Source of the DNA: JAYODZ01 sp965660195
GTDB lineage: Bacteria; Pseudomonadota; Alphaproteobacteria; RS24
Direction: 5' to 3'
Length of the DNA stretch: 31,833 bases
NCBI GenBank assembly: GCA_965660195.1
Contig: CBFHZM010000014.1
Span: forward strand, 1 to 31,833
Part shown: one piece after another, positions 7,658 through 16,134 of the stretch
Layout of the letters: every line of letters begins with the position of its first letter
Numbering within the stretch: the first letter of the stretch is position 1
Program-made: the position numbers and the translations under genes
Notes under the pieces: generated by a model
Databases searched by the model: none
Told to the model about the DNA's origin: nothing
The model's input: the letters and a program-made list of their open reading frames with translations, nothing else

Positions 7658-8713
7658 ATGTCCGACCAAGTGAACTTAGCGGCGCTAAGTGAAACGTCAA
7701 ATATTGCAGATGATATGGGCCGTAATCGTCGAAGTGCGGAGCTACGCGCCCAGCTAGAAAGCTGTATTTTGGCTGAACTGCCGCCTAAGTCTGACGCGCT
7801 TTATCTAGCTGCTACGCACCACTTTGCACGCCAGGGTAAACTTCTCCGCGGACTCCTAGCATTGAATATTGCGCGTCAGCTCGGCGCACCAGTAACCGCC
7901 AGTCTAAAGTGGGCGCTTGCTATAGAACTCATGCACAACGCATCTCTTATTCATGATGATATATGCGACGAAGACGATCTGCGCCGAGGGCACCCCGCTA
8001 TATGGTCACGTTTTGGGACGCCCATGGCGCTATGCCTTGGTGACTGGTTGCTGGCCCGCAGTTTTGCCCTGGCGTCCGAGGCTGGTAATGCAGCCAATGC
8101 GCATCGTGTTGTTGCCATTCTAGCGACGACGATGACCGATTTGTCGTCTGGCCAAGCCATGGAATTCACCTCGAGCGCTTATCCAAATTGGGATCGTTAC
8201 CAAGCCATCGTCTTGGGCAAAACAACACCCCTGCTGCGGGCCTGTGTTGAGGGCGCCCTATGTTTGGCGCATGCATCCTTGACGGCGCATGAGGGAAACT
8301 TCAATGACATGCTCCACTCACTCGGTCTCGCGTATCAAATGGCCAACGACATCGAAGACATCATGGCAACGGACGGATCAGACCAAGACCAAGGTGACCT
8401 TATACGCGCCGCGCCTAATGCCGTTATTATCGCCTTTCGCGCCTCGTTGCGCCCTGCCCGGCTGGCCGCATTCGATCGCTGGCTGAAAAAGCCCAACGCC
8501 GATAGCCTACACTTTTGGCAATCTGCTATCTTAGCCTCAGGCGCCCTCGGTAGCACTTCCGACCATATTCAAATTCTGATTGACCAAGCAGACAAAGAAT
8601 TGCACGGACTACACCCTGATTTGCAACCGCACTTGCGACCAATTTTCAATTATCTCACTGCGGCTTGCACCCAAGCGATTGACGCTGGCCGTCGCTTAGA
8701 AGCGGCCCAATAA
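7658..8713 (+). CDS. crtE: Geranylgeranyl diphosphate synthase
   Basis: This 351-residue trans-isoprenyl diphosphate synthase supplies C20 GGPP for carotenoids. GKLLRG (60-65) matches the IPP-binding region, and the first aspartate-rich motif is DDICD (100-104) within LIHDDICDEDDLRRG. The second motif reads NDIED (230-234) instead of the usual DDxxD, a conservative change at its first position. The ATG follows GGGAGG. It is the first gene of a six-gene operon. Its TAA stop shares one base with the crtI ATG (TAATG), so the two are translationally coupled. Product chain length (C20) is inferred from the operon. Confidence 0.93.
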   Translation: MSDQVNLAALSETSNIADDMGRNRRSAELRAQLESCILAELPPKSDALYLAATHHFARQGKLLRGLLALNIARQLGAPVTASLKWALAIELMHNASLIHDDICDEDDLRRGHPAIWSRFGTPMALCLGDWLLARSFALASEAGNAANAHRVVAILATTMTDLSSGQAMEFTSSAYPNWDRYQAIVLGKTTPLLRACVEGALCLAHASLTAHEGNFNDMLHSLGLAYQMANDIEDIMATDGSDQDQGDLIRAAPNAVIIAFRASLRPARLAAFDRWLKKPNADSLHFWQSAILASGALGSTSDHIQILIDQADKELHGLHPDLQPHLRPIFNYLTAACTQAIDAGRRLEAAQ

Positions 8714-10245
8714 TGAACGTCCCCGCGTCACATGGCTTAAACCCAACGAGCATCGTGATTGGCGGAGGCTTTGGCGGTATTGGCGCGGCTATACGTTTGC
8801 GTGCAAGAGGCCACAAGGTCACCTTGATTGAGAAATTAGACCGCATTGGGGGCCGCGCCCAAGTTTTCGAACGTGAGGGGTTTCGACACGATGCAGGCCC
8901 AACCGTGATTACCGCTCCCTTCATGTTTGAGGAGCTTTTCAGCCTGCTCGGAGAACGCCTGGAAGACCATGTTAAATTCGTCCCCTTGGACCCCTGGTAT
9001 CGATTTTACTTCGCGGATGGCCAGGAGTTTAATTATTACGCGGATTTCGACACTTTGCTGGCCGAAATTAGCCGCTTCGATGCTAGGGATGCAGAGGGTT
9101 ATAAACGTATGCTTGCTGCATCGAAGGACATATTCGATGTCGGCTTTTCTGAGCTTGCCGACCAAACCTTCCTAAATTTTCGAGACATGTTAGCGCAACT
9201 GCCTAACCTCATGCGCCTACGCTCGGATCGCACGGTTTGGCAGTTTGTTTCAAAATATCTTCGTCACCCCCATATTCGCCGCGCTTTTTCCATCCCACCT
9301 CTCCTAGTTGGAGGTAACCCATTTACGACGACTAGCATATATTCGCTGATCCATTACTTGGAGCGCGCATGGGGTGTCCATTTTTGTATGGGTGGTACCG
9401 GGGCGTTGGTCAAAGCATTAGAAGATCTTATGCGTCGGCATCATATCACCATCAAGACAGGCGCCGAGGTTGAAGAAATCGAAATGTGCAACGGCCGCGC
9501 CACAGGCGTTCGTCTCAAAGATGGCCAAAGGATTGCCGCCTCACATGTCGTATGCAATGCCGATCCACCCAGCGTCTATCAGCACCTCCTGCCGAAACAT
9601 GAACCCCTAGCGCAAAAACCGAAGCGGCCGCTACCGGAGGCGTTGACACAGTATTCGATGGGACTATTCGTTCTATATTTTGGCACAACGCGTCAGTATG
9701 AGAATGTTGCGCACCATACAATTTGGCTCGGCGACCGTTATAAATCATTACTTGCTGATATATTTGATCGCAAAGTCCTATCGGATGACTTCTCGCTTTA
9801 TGTTCATCGGCCCACGGCAACCGATAGCTCTTTCGCGCCTCAGGGCTGCGATAGCTTCTACGTTCTGTGCCCGGTTCCTAATTTGCAGGCAAATGTTAAT
9901 TGGTCAGACGAAGGCCCTAAGTTACGCGATCGCATTGTTGGCGCGCTCGATGCCACTATCCTGCCCGACCTGAAGAAAACAATAACCGCAGATTTCTGGA
10001 TGGATCCAGAAGATTTCAAGCGCGACTATAATGCCATGCATGGCGCAGGTTTTTCAATCTCACCGATCTTCCGTCAATCGGCCTGGTTCCGCTATAAAAA
10101 CCGGGATCCCCATATCCAAAACCTATATTTTGTGGGCGCTGGAACGCATCCTGGCGCCGGCCTCCCCGGCGTTCTAAGCTCAGCAAAAGCCCTTGAGCGT
10201 TTATTTCCTCAGCCGATCAACTCGTTAAACGAGGTCTTGGTATGA
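8713..10245 (+). CDS. crtI: Phytoene desaturase (to lycopene)
   Basis: This 510-residue CrtI-type FAD desaturase adds four double bonds to phytoene to give lycopene. The N-terminal FAD motif is VIGGGFGGIGAAIRLRARG (about 16-34), followed by EKLDRIGGRA. The C-terminal family signature is YFVGAGTHPGAGLPGVLSSA (about 474-493). Length is normal. It is a membrane-associated enzyme acting on lipid-soluble substrates. It overlaps crtE by one base and crtB by four (ATGA). CrtY downstream, which cyclises lycopene, supports the four-step desaturation. Confidence 0.96.
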   Translation: MNVPASHGLNPTSIVIGGGFGGIGAAIRLRARGHKVTLIEKLDRIGGRAQVFEREGFRHDAGPTVITAPFMFEELFSLLGERLEDHVKFVPLDPWYRFYFADGQEFNYYADFDTLLAEISRFDARDAEGYKRMLAASKDIFDVGFSELADQTFLNFRDMLAQLPNLMRLRSDRTVWQFVSKYLRHPHIRRAFSIPPLLVGGNPFTTTSIYSLIHYLERAWGVHFCMGGTGALVKALEDLMRRHHITIKTGAEVEEIEMCNGRATGVRLKDGQRIAASHVVCNADPPSVYQHLLPKHEPLAQKPKRPLPEALTQYSMGLFVLYFGTTRQYENVAHHTIWLGDRYKSLLADIFDRKVLSDDFSLYVHRPTATDSSFAPQGCDSFYVLCPVPNLQANVNWSDEGPKLRDRIVGALDATILPDLKKTITADFWMDPEDFKRDYNAMHGAGFSISPIFRQSAWFRYKNRDPHIQNLYFVGAGTHPGAGLPGVLSSAKALERLFPQPINSLNEVLV

Positions 10246-11189
10246 GTGCCGCAGCTACCGCACATGTCACCAACATGAAAACGTCGCCGCACGAGGTTCT
10301 TGCGGCGAACGGCAAAACCTTCCATTGGGCAAAGAGGTTTCTAGGGGAACAAACGGGCGAAAAAGCCGCAACCCTATATCAATTTTGCCGTTTGGCGGAT
10401 GATATTGCCGATAGTGTTAATCATGACGGCACTCATTTGATTGCATCGATGCGAGATGCAATTTTTGACGAGGCGGTGCAGGCCCCGGATTTTCTCAGGG
10501 CTTTTTTATCCTTTGCCGACCGAAACGGCATTGAGCGCCAAGCTGTTCACGATCTTCTAACGGGAATGATGCATGACCAAGGGGAGGTCGCGGTGGCCAC
10601 AGAGGATGAGTTAATACGCTACGCCTATCGTGTTGCCGGGACCGTTGGAATTATGATGTTGCCTCTCATCGGTTCATCTGATAGCAAAGCGCGTGCTCAT
10701 GCGATTGATCTCGGTATAGCAATGCAGTTAACCAATATCGCGCGCGATATTTGTGAGGATGCCGAAATGGGCCGTCGCTACATACCGGCGACCATATGCA
10801 ACAATATGTCACCGCGTCTTATACGTCGCGGCCGCCTGATCCCAATGCATCGCAAACAACTCCAAAAGTCTGCCGAATATCTCCTCCGCCTCGCAGACCG
10901 TTATTATGCATCAGCATATCGAGGTCTGGCCTATTTACCCTTGCGCTCGCATATCGCAATTGGTGTCGCAGGCTACTGTTATCAAGCGATCGGCCATAAA
11001 CTCAAACGCCGTCGATATAACGTCTGGAGGGAACGGACGGTGGTATCATTGGCTGAAAAGATGCTTGTCAGCATCAAAAGTCTAGTGAGTTTGCGTCACC
11101 GCGTCTTACCTTCTAAACCCCACGCGCGGGAGCTTCATCAAGCACTGAACGGAATTTGCCATGACAGCTCGCATGACTTCGTCCGATAG
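10242..11189 (+). CDS. crtB: Phytoene synthase
   Basis: This 315-residue squalene/phytoene synthase joins two GGPP to phytoene. Both aspartate motifs are present: DDIAD (53-57) in FCRLADDIADS and DICED (169-173) in LTNIARDICEDAEMGRRYIP. The ATG overlaps the crtI stop by four bases (ATGA). Its end overlaps the crtY start by 29 bases. Length and motifs are normal. Confidence 0.96.
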   Translation: MSAAATAHVTNMKTSPHEVLAANGKTFHWAKRFLGEQTGEKAATLYQFCRLADDIADSVNHDGTHLIASMRDAIFDEAVQAPDFLRAFLSFADRNGIERQAVHDLLTGMMHDQGEVAVATEDELIRYAYRVAGTVGIMMLPLIGSSDSKARAHAIDLGIAMQLTNIARDICEDAEMGRRYIPATICNNMSPRLIRRGRLIPMHRKQLQKSAEYLLRLADRYYASAYRGLAYLPLRSHIAIGVAGYCYQAIGHKLKRRRYNVWRERTVVSLAEKMLVSIKSLVSLRHRVLPSKPHARELHQALNGICHDSSHDFVR

Positions 11190-12270
11190 TGTCGCCATTA
11201 TTGGTGCGGGATGTGCCGGGCTCGTCCTTGCACATGCCCTTGACCGAGGACAACATGTCGATATTTTTGACCCGCATCCGTTGCCGCGGCCTGACCATAT
11301 CTGGTCATATTGGGACTTTGGCGAGCCTTATTTTCAGTTGCCGCGAACAATTTCCAAAGGCAATTGGCAGCATTGGGATATCATTACACATAAGGGCGCG
11401 AGCAGACTGACAGGACAGAAAGCTCGCTATCGCGCCATTTCTTCAGCCGTTTATGAAAAACATTTATTGGCAAAGATCGAACAACACTCAAACACCCATG
11501 TAATCGCTCAAAAAGTCGGTAAATGTTCTGCCGAAAAAGGTATGCTTACCCTCGAAACAGATCAAACGACAACAACCAGATATCAGCGCGTCTTTGACAC
11601 AGCGCGCTACCGTGTGTCACCCAACGGACTCGTGCAGCATTTTCTCGGACAATGGGTCACCACCTCGGCAAATTGCTTCGATAAATCCGTCGTTACGCTG
11701 ATGGATTTTCGCGTATCGCAAGCGGCAGGTATACATTTCATCTATCTTCTTCCCCTAACACCGCGCAAAGCCCTCATCGAATCAACAGTGTTTTCAGCCG
11801 CGCCCCTCGCTTCAGATTGGTATCGCGGCCAAATAGCGACCTATTTGACACAGTTTTACCCTGGGCGTGTTTTTAAAATCGAGACCGAAGAGAGCGGAGC
11901 TATCCCAATGGCGGAGCTCTTGCCTTCAACCCGTGATCCTGCGACGCCCGTGGGCCTTGTCGGTGGCGCTCTGCGTGCGTCGAGCGGATATGCCTTCGCT
12001 CAAATCCACCGACAAATCGAGACAATGCGACAAGTCGGCTTTCGTCATGCTGAGGCTGGGGCATCGAATTTCGAGCGCTGGATGGACCGCATTTTCTTGC
12101 GCGTCTTAATCAGGGCGCCTGAGCGTGCCAGTGAGCTATTCTTACGCATGGCGCAGCAATTATCGGGCGACGAGTTTGGTCAATTCATGAACGGTCGAGC
12201 GCCCTGGCGCGTCATCCTTAAAGTGATCCGTGCCATGCCGAAGTCCCTATTTCTCAGAGCTCTGATTTGA
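11161..12270 (+). CDS. crtY: Lycopene beta-cyclase
   Basis: This 369-residue CrtY-type flavoprotein cyclises both ends of lycopene to beta-carotene. It starts with the dinucleotide motif VAIIGAGCAGLVLAHAL (11-27), then HIWSYWDFG. FDTARYRVSPNGLVQHFLGQ is in the middle and GLVGGALRASSGYAFAQIH toward the C-terminus, as in the CrtY family. The first ATG (11161) lies 29 bases inside crtB; a second ATG at 11173 keeps the whole FAD motif and may be the real start. It is followed after ten bases by blh. Confidence 0.94.
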   Translation: MTARMTSSDSVAIIGAGCAGLVLAHALDRGQHVDIFDPHPLPRPDHIWSYWDFGEPYFQLPRTISKGNWQHWDIITHKGASRLTGQKARYRAISSAVYEKHLLAKIEQHSNTHVIAQKVGKCSAEKGMLTLETDQTTTTRYQRVFDTARYRVSPNGLVQHFLGQWVTTSANCFDKSVVTLMDFRVSQAAGIHFIYLLPLTPRKALIESTVFSAAPLASDWYRGQIATYLTQFYPGRVFKIETEESGAIPMAELLPSTRDPATPVGLVGGALRASSGYAFAQIHRQIETMRQVGFRHAEAGASNFERWMDRIFLRVLIRAPERASELFLRMAQQLSGDEFGQFMNGRAPWRVILKVIRAMPKSLFLRALI

Positions 12271-12280
12271 CAAAGATATA

Positions 12281-13099
12281 ATGGAACAGATTAGTCTATC
12301 ACTATGGGATGTTCTGGCTTTAGCGGCCATATTGGTGTTGGGCGTCCCGCATGGCGCCGCCGATTTGAATTTGGCGATACGCGGTGCACTTATCCGTGCA
12401 CCCCAGCATTTTGCAATATTCGCATTGGGGTACGTTGCTTTGACTGGTATTTTCATACTGGTCTGGTTTACCTGGCCGCTCCTCAGCTTGATCGGGTTCG
12501 TCGCCGTCTCCGTATACCATTTTGGTCGCGCCGATGCAGTTCACTTTAGAGCAACGCCAATCGATGCCTTCCTCTATGGTGGGCTCCCCCTATTGTTTAT
12601 ACCCCTAGCACACCCTGAGGAGGTTGCTGGCCTATTCGCTCTGCTAACACAGGTGGAAACCGATTTTATAAGGCCATTTTATGCTCTGGCTTTTGTCTGG
12701 GCCGGTCATCTACTGCTTAGGCTGGCGCAGGACAAAATACCCATGGCTGCCCTCGGCGAGATGATCATTCTCAGCTTTATATTTTTGGTGTTGCCACCCT
12801 TATGGGGATTTGCAGTATACTTTTGCGGCTTTCACGGTCGTCGCCACTTTCAGCGTTTACGACACACATTGACTATCCTTGATTGGCGCCTAACACTTGC
12901 TCTCAGTGCGCTGACGCTAATCGTAATTTCGGCCATACCTTTTCTTACCGAAGAAATGTCATTCGAACTCGCTTTTCTCCGCAGTCTCTTTATTGGCATT
13001 TTTGCGCTGACAGTGCCTCACGTCATCTTGATTGATGGCCTCGATATATTCAATAGAATCCATAAAACTACGGACATGCCGGAGATCAGCAGGCAATGA
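12281..13099 (+). CDS. blh: Beta-carotene 15,15'-dioxygenase, Brp/Blh family
   Basis: This 272-residue integral membrane enzyme cleaves beta-carotene into two retinal molecules. It has several hydrophobic segments and the iron-ligand histidines of the family: His24 in GVPHGAADL, His80 in VSVYHFGRAD, and His185 and His189 in GFHGRRHF. A further conserved His247 lies in VPHVIL. Its position directly after crtY and opposite proteorhodopsin fixes its role as the last step of retinal synthesis. The ATG at 12281 has no strong Shine-Dalgarno sequence. Its end overlaps the next gene by four bases (ATGA). Confidence 0.95.
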   Translation: MEQISLSLWDVLALAAILVLGVPHGAADLNLAIRGALIRAPQHFAIFALGYVALTGIFILVWFTWPLLSLIGFVAVSVYHFGRADAVHFRATPIDAFLYGGLPLLFIPLAHPEEVAGLFALLTQVETDFIRPFYALAFVWAGHLLLRLAQDKIPMAALGEMIILSFIFLVLPPLWGFAVYFCGFHGRRHFQRLRHTLTILDWRLTLALSALTLIVISAIPFLTEEMSFELAFLRSLFIGIFALTVPHVILIDGLDIFNRIHKTTDMPEISRQ

Positions 13100-14148
13100 C
13101 GACCGATAACAACATAGAGCGACGCAAAAGCGAGCATCTCGACCTTGCAAAGTCTGATGCGGCACAAAATATTAGTTCAAAATTTTCATCTTTTTCTCTC
13201 GTTCATCAGGCCTTACCGCAAGTGAACATGTCTGATATCAATCTTTCAGCAAAACTTTTTGATAGAGTGTTTCCGGCGCCCTTAATGGTTGGCGCCATGA
13301 CGGGCGGCACACAACGCGGTGATAAACTCAATTTGGCGCTCGCCGAGGTGGCACAAATTTACGACATCCCCCTCGCACTTGGTTCGCAACGGGCAAGTTT
13401 GCAAGCGCGCCAAAGTCAAAGTGAGTTGCGTCGCATGGCCCCTTTGAGTTATCTGATCGCCAATATCGGCGCCCTACAATTGGCGCAACCCGGTGGCTTC
13501 GATCTCGCAAAACGTGCGATTGATGATATTCAAGCCAATGCCATTGCAATCCATCTTAACCCCTTGCAAGAGGCGATTCAGCCCGAAGGCGGGAGTGACT
13601 GGTCGGGCGTTCCAGATGCTATCGCAAACTTCATAGCGCAGGCGCCAGTGCCCGTCTGCATTAAGGAGGTTGGCGCCGGCATCAGCGCGCAGACGGCGCG
13701 GCGTCTTTATGAACTAGGAGGCCGTCACATCGAAATTGCTGGCCGCGGGGGCACAAATTGGGCTGCAATCGAGCAAGCCCGTGTCGCGCGCGACAGACAA
13801 GCTGACTACACCCCTTTTCTGAGCTGGGGTATCGATACCGTTGACGCCCTCAAGGCCCTACAACCATGTCGCGAGAGTATGCCCGATTGCGCTTTAATTG
13901 CCTCTGGTGGCATTCGTAATGGGCTGGACGTCGCCAAAGCCATTAGGCTTGGTGCTGACTTTACAGCCGCGGCCTACCCATTTTTGACCGCAGGGCTCGA
14001 TCAAAGTCATAGTCAAGCCGTCGACCGCCTCTGTCTGTTGATCGAGAGCTGGCTCAAGCAGTTACGTCTCGCGATGTTTTTGACCTCAAGCGGTGATTTA
14101 AACGACTTAAAGAAATGTGCCATTGAAGATACGCAAGAGCCGCTTTAG
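13096..14148 (+). CDS. fni: Isopentenyl-diphosphate delta-isomerase, type 2
   Basis: This 350-residue FMN-dependent isomerase interconverts IPP and DMAPP. Family marks are RRKSEHLDLA near the N-terminus, MVGAMTGGT in the first strand region, HIEIAGRGGTNWAAIE, and the phosphate-binding IASGGIRNGLDVAKAIRLGAD near the C-terminus. The ATG overlaps the blh stop by four bases, and it is the last gene of the retinal operon. Its presence there suggests that prenyl precursor supply is raised with carotenoid synthesis. It ends convergently with the thioesterase gene, overlapping by four bases, and no terminator is visible between them. Confidence 0.96.
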   Translation: MTTDNNIERRKSEHLDLAKSDAAQNISSKFSSFSLVHQALPQVNMSDINLSAKLFDRVFPAPLMVGAMTGGTQRGDKLNLALAEVAQIYDIPLALGSQRASLQARQSQSELRRMAPLSYLIANIGALQLAQPGGFDLAKRAIDDIQANAIAIHLNPLQEAIQPEGGSDWSGVPDAIANFIAQAPVPVCIKEVGAGISAQTARRLYELGGRHIEIAGRGGTNWAAIEQARVARDRQADYTPFLSWGIDTVDALKALQPCRESMPDCALIASGGIRNGLDVAKAIRLGADFTAAAYPFLTAGLDQSHSQAVDRLCLLIESWLKQLRLAMFLTSSGDLNDLKKCAIEDTQEPL

Positions 14149-14588
14149 GCAGGCTCCTTCAATCGAAATACAGCATGGGCCGTAAAAACAAAACCGCTAT
14201 GCGGCTCTTCAACCGCCTCGCCAATCCAAGCGTGCGCCGATACAAAAGCAAGCGATCGCGTGTCACGTAATATGCTAGCTGTGCCCTGCAGCCAATCGCC
14301 CGACCTAGCCTCACTAAGAAACTCTGTGGTCAGCTGAACTGTTACAGCGGATCTCTTGAGTGAACGAAAAATTGCGGTCGCCAGGAGGCCATCAGCGAAA
14401 GAACTGAGAAATCCGCCATGGACAATGCCACGACTATTGCAATGCCGATCCAGCAACCGAACGCCCTGGCGAAAATCCGAGCCTTCCGCCCAATGGAACC
14501 AAGGCCCATTATGGGAGGTAAACGGCCCGCGACGAACACTTGGCTTAAAGGGCGCGGGAGCACGGCACTCTTCTACTTTCTCAAACAT
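14145..14588 (-). CDS. PaaI-type hotdog thioesterase
   Basis: This 147-residue single hotdog-fold protein has the PaaI/YdiI-type signature IVHGGFLSSFADGLLATAIF (HGG at 57-59, Asp66 as likely catalytic acid). Family members hydrolyse acyl-CoA thioesters; the substrate here is not known. There is no signal peptide. The start ATG has only a weak ribosome site. It follows the cold-shock gene on the same strand by 38 bases and may be cotranscribed with it. It converges on fni. Confidence 0.85.
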   Translation of the reverse strand: MFEKVEECRAPAPFKPSVRRGPFTSHNGPWFHWAEGSDFRQGVRLLDRHCNSRGIVHGGFLSSFADGLLATAIFRSLKRSAVTVQLTTEFLSEARSGDWLQGTASILRDTRSLAFVSAHAWIGEAVEEPHSGFVFTAHAVFRLKEPA

Positions 14589-14626
14589 GGGTCAGAGGTG
14601 ACATAAACCCTTGTAGAAAGCAAGCC

Positions 14627-15184
14627 TTAGCTTCCGATATCACACCCCGCATCTATGCGCTTCAACTCGGCCGCCATCAGCCCTTTCGGGCCTGAGCCAA
14701 ATTTGACCAGAACCTTCTGCCCGGGAACAAGAATATCGATATTGGACGCGCGCAAAGTTTCCATGTGCACGAAAATATCCTCGTTATCCCCCTCGGGATT
14801 TACAAACCCGTAGCCCTTAATTCTGTTAAACCATTTGACGATGGCAACCTTGAAATCCGAAATATCGGTAATTTGATCACGCAACGCGGTCGGGCGCTCA
14901 TGCGTCGGAACGATATGAGCCGTTTCATTATCCACTGAGATAACACGATCCGCCTGTAACCCCTGCACTCGCTCGACAACAGTGCATTTGACCTTAGCCC
15001 CAAGATAGAGCTTATCATGTCCAGCTCTCGTTAAGGCCAAATGATGAACCAAGACATCACGCCCACCATCTGTAGGTGTGATGAAGCCATAACCTTTAGC
15101 TGAGTCGAACCATTTCACTGTCCCTTCCACTGGCACCGCCAAATTTTGATCTCCGGGAGTTTCTTGGAATTTATCTTCTGACAT
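14627..15184 (-). CDS. Tandem cold-shock-domain protein
   Basis: This 185-residue protein has two cold-shock domains in tandem. The first (about 18-80) has GTVKWFDSAKGYGFI and the RNP2-like DVLVHH. The second (about 112-176) has AIVKWFNRIKGYGFV and DIFVHM. Each should bind single-stranded RNA or DNA. Double-domain CspA-like proteins of this size are common in alphaproteobacteria. The ATG follows CGAGGT. The 203-base upstream region (15185-15387) has small repeats and may hold a long 5' leader, as is usual for cold-shock genes. Confidence 0.93.
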   Translation of the reverse strand: MSEDKFQETPGDQNLAVPVEGTVKWFDSAKGYGFITPTDGGRDVLVHHLALTRAGHDKLYLGAKVKCTVVERVQGLQADRVISVDNETAHIVPTHERPTALRDQITDISDFKVAIVKWFNRIKGYGFVNPEGDNEDIFVHMETLRASNIDILVPGQKVLVKFGSGPKGLMAAELKRIDAGCDIGS

Positions 15185-15296
15185 TTATACCTCGACATTA
15201 TTATTCTTTACTGAACACACTATCTATTACGCGTAGTGGTTCCGTTTTTTGTTTATGGGTACATAAGCAACGCGACACTTTTCTTATTTTTGTCGC

Positions 15297-15316
15297 AGTG
15301 CTTCTTACGCAGCACT
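15297..15316. repeat. 6-bp hairpin and neighbouring direct repeat upstream of the cold-shock gene
   Basis: AGTGCT (15297-15302) and AGCACT (15311-15316) form a perfect inverted repeat with an eight-base loop. GCACTCGA occurs twice just beyond it, at 15312-15319 and 15325-15332, a direct repeat with a 13-base period. They lie 113-148 bases upstream of the cold-shock gene's start, in its probable promoter or leader. Confidence 0.35.
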
Positions 15317-15354
15317 CGAAATACGCACTCGAGCAACAATATCATAGCCAGATA

Positions 15355-15370
15355 AGAGTTAAAGAACTCT
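15355..15370 (-). terminator. Hairpin after the sirtuin gene, weak terminator
   Basis: AGAGTT (15355-15360) and AACTCT (15365-15370) pair perfectly with a four-base loop, 17 bases after the sirtuin stop codon. No T run follows on the minus strand, so intrinsic termination here is uncertain. Confidence 0.35.
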
Positions 15371-15387
15371 AACTTTAAAAATTGTTC

Positions 15388-16134
15388 TTACGCTTTATTC
15401 TGCAGTAAAGCTGATAAGCAGGGGCCAATTTCATCATGAATAACCAAATCAGCAACGGAATCGAAATCGGTCGCCTCGCGATTGATAATAACCAGTCGCG
15501 CTCCATTCTTTTTTGCGATCAAGGGGAAGCCTGCAGCGGGAAAAACCTGTAAAGACGAGCCCACCACTATAAACAGGTCGCAAGATAAAGTTGCAGTTTC
15601 CGCTCGCCGCATCTCATGTTCCGGCATAGCTTGTCCAAAAGAGATGGTGGCAGATTTAATAACTCCGTCGCAGGCCGTACATCGCGGCGCGACACATTCA
15701 TCACTGGCTTGAAAACGCGCCTTAATCTCCTCAAGCGCGTAACGTGTCTCGCATGATAAGCATTTTGCGTAGGTTCCATTGCCATGCAACTCGATGATCT
15801 TATCTTCAGGAATACCGGACACTTGATGCAGATTGTCAATATTTTGCGTGATCACATACTTTACCCGATCCAAGGCCACCATCGCTGCGATCACCTGGTG
15901 GCCGCAATTAGGACTAGCCTTGGCGATGGTGTCATCGATCTCGAATTTACGCCGCCAGGCCTCTATTCTAGCTTCCTCTGAAGCTAGAAAATCTTGAAAC
16001 ATAATCGGTTTTAATTTCTGCCACAGGCCAGTGGGACTTCGAAAATCGGGAATACCACTTTCAGTGCTAATACCGGCGCCTGTAAAAAACACGATTCTTT
16101 CGGCCTCGGCCACCAAACGCGCCAGATCCGTCAT
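15388..16134 (-). CDS. cobB: NAD-dependent protein deacylase (sirtuin, SIR2 family)
   Basis: This 248-residue sirtuin removes acyl groups from protein lysines using NAD. The NAD-binding motifs are GAGISTESGIPDFRSP (19-34) and TQNIDNLH (96-103). The catalytic base is His117 in ELHGNG. Zinc ligands are Cys125, Cys128, Cys152 and Cys155, and VVGSSLQVFPA lies at 190-200. Length and motifs are normal for bacterial CobB/NpdA. Its ATG shares one base with the stop of the hydrolase gene upstream (TAATG), so the pair is translationally coupled. Confidence 0.94.
   Translation of the reverse strand: MTDLARLVAEAERIVFFTGAGISTESGIPDFRSPTGLWQKLKPIMFQDFLASEEARIEAWRRKFEIDDTIAKASPNCGHQVIAAMVALDRVKYVITQNIDNLHQVSGIPEDKIIELHGNGTYAKCLSCETRYALEEIKARFQASDECVAPRCTACDGVIKSATISFGQAMPEHEMRRAETATLSCDLFIVVGSSLQVFPAAGFPLIAKKNGARLVIINREATDFDSVADLVIHDEIGPCLSALLQNKA

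Noticed and set aside
6643..14148. Carotenoid antenna (xanthorhodopsin-type) use
   Set aside because: No carotenoid ketolase or hydroxylase gene is present, and the pathway ends in retinal; nothing in the window supports an antenna.
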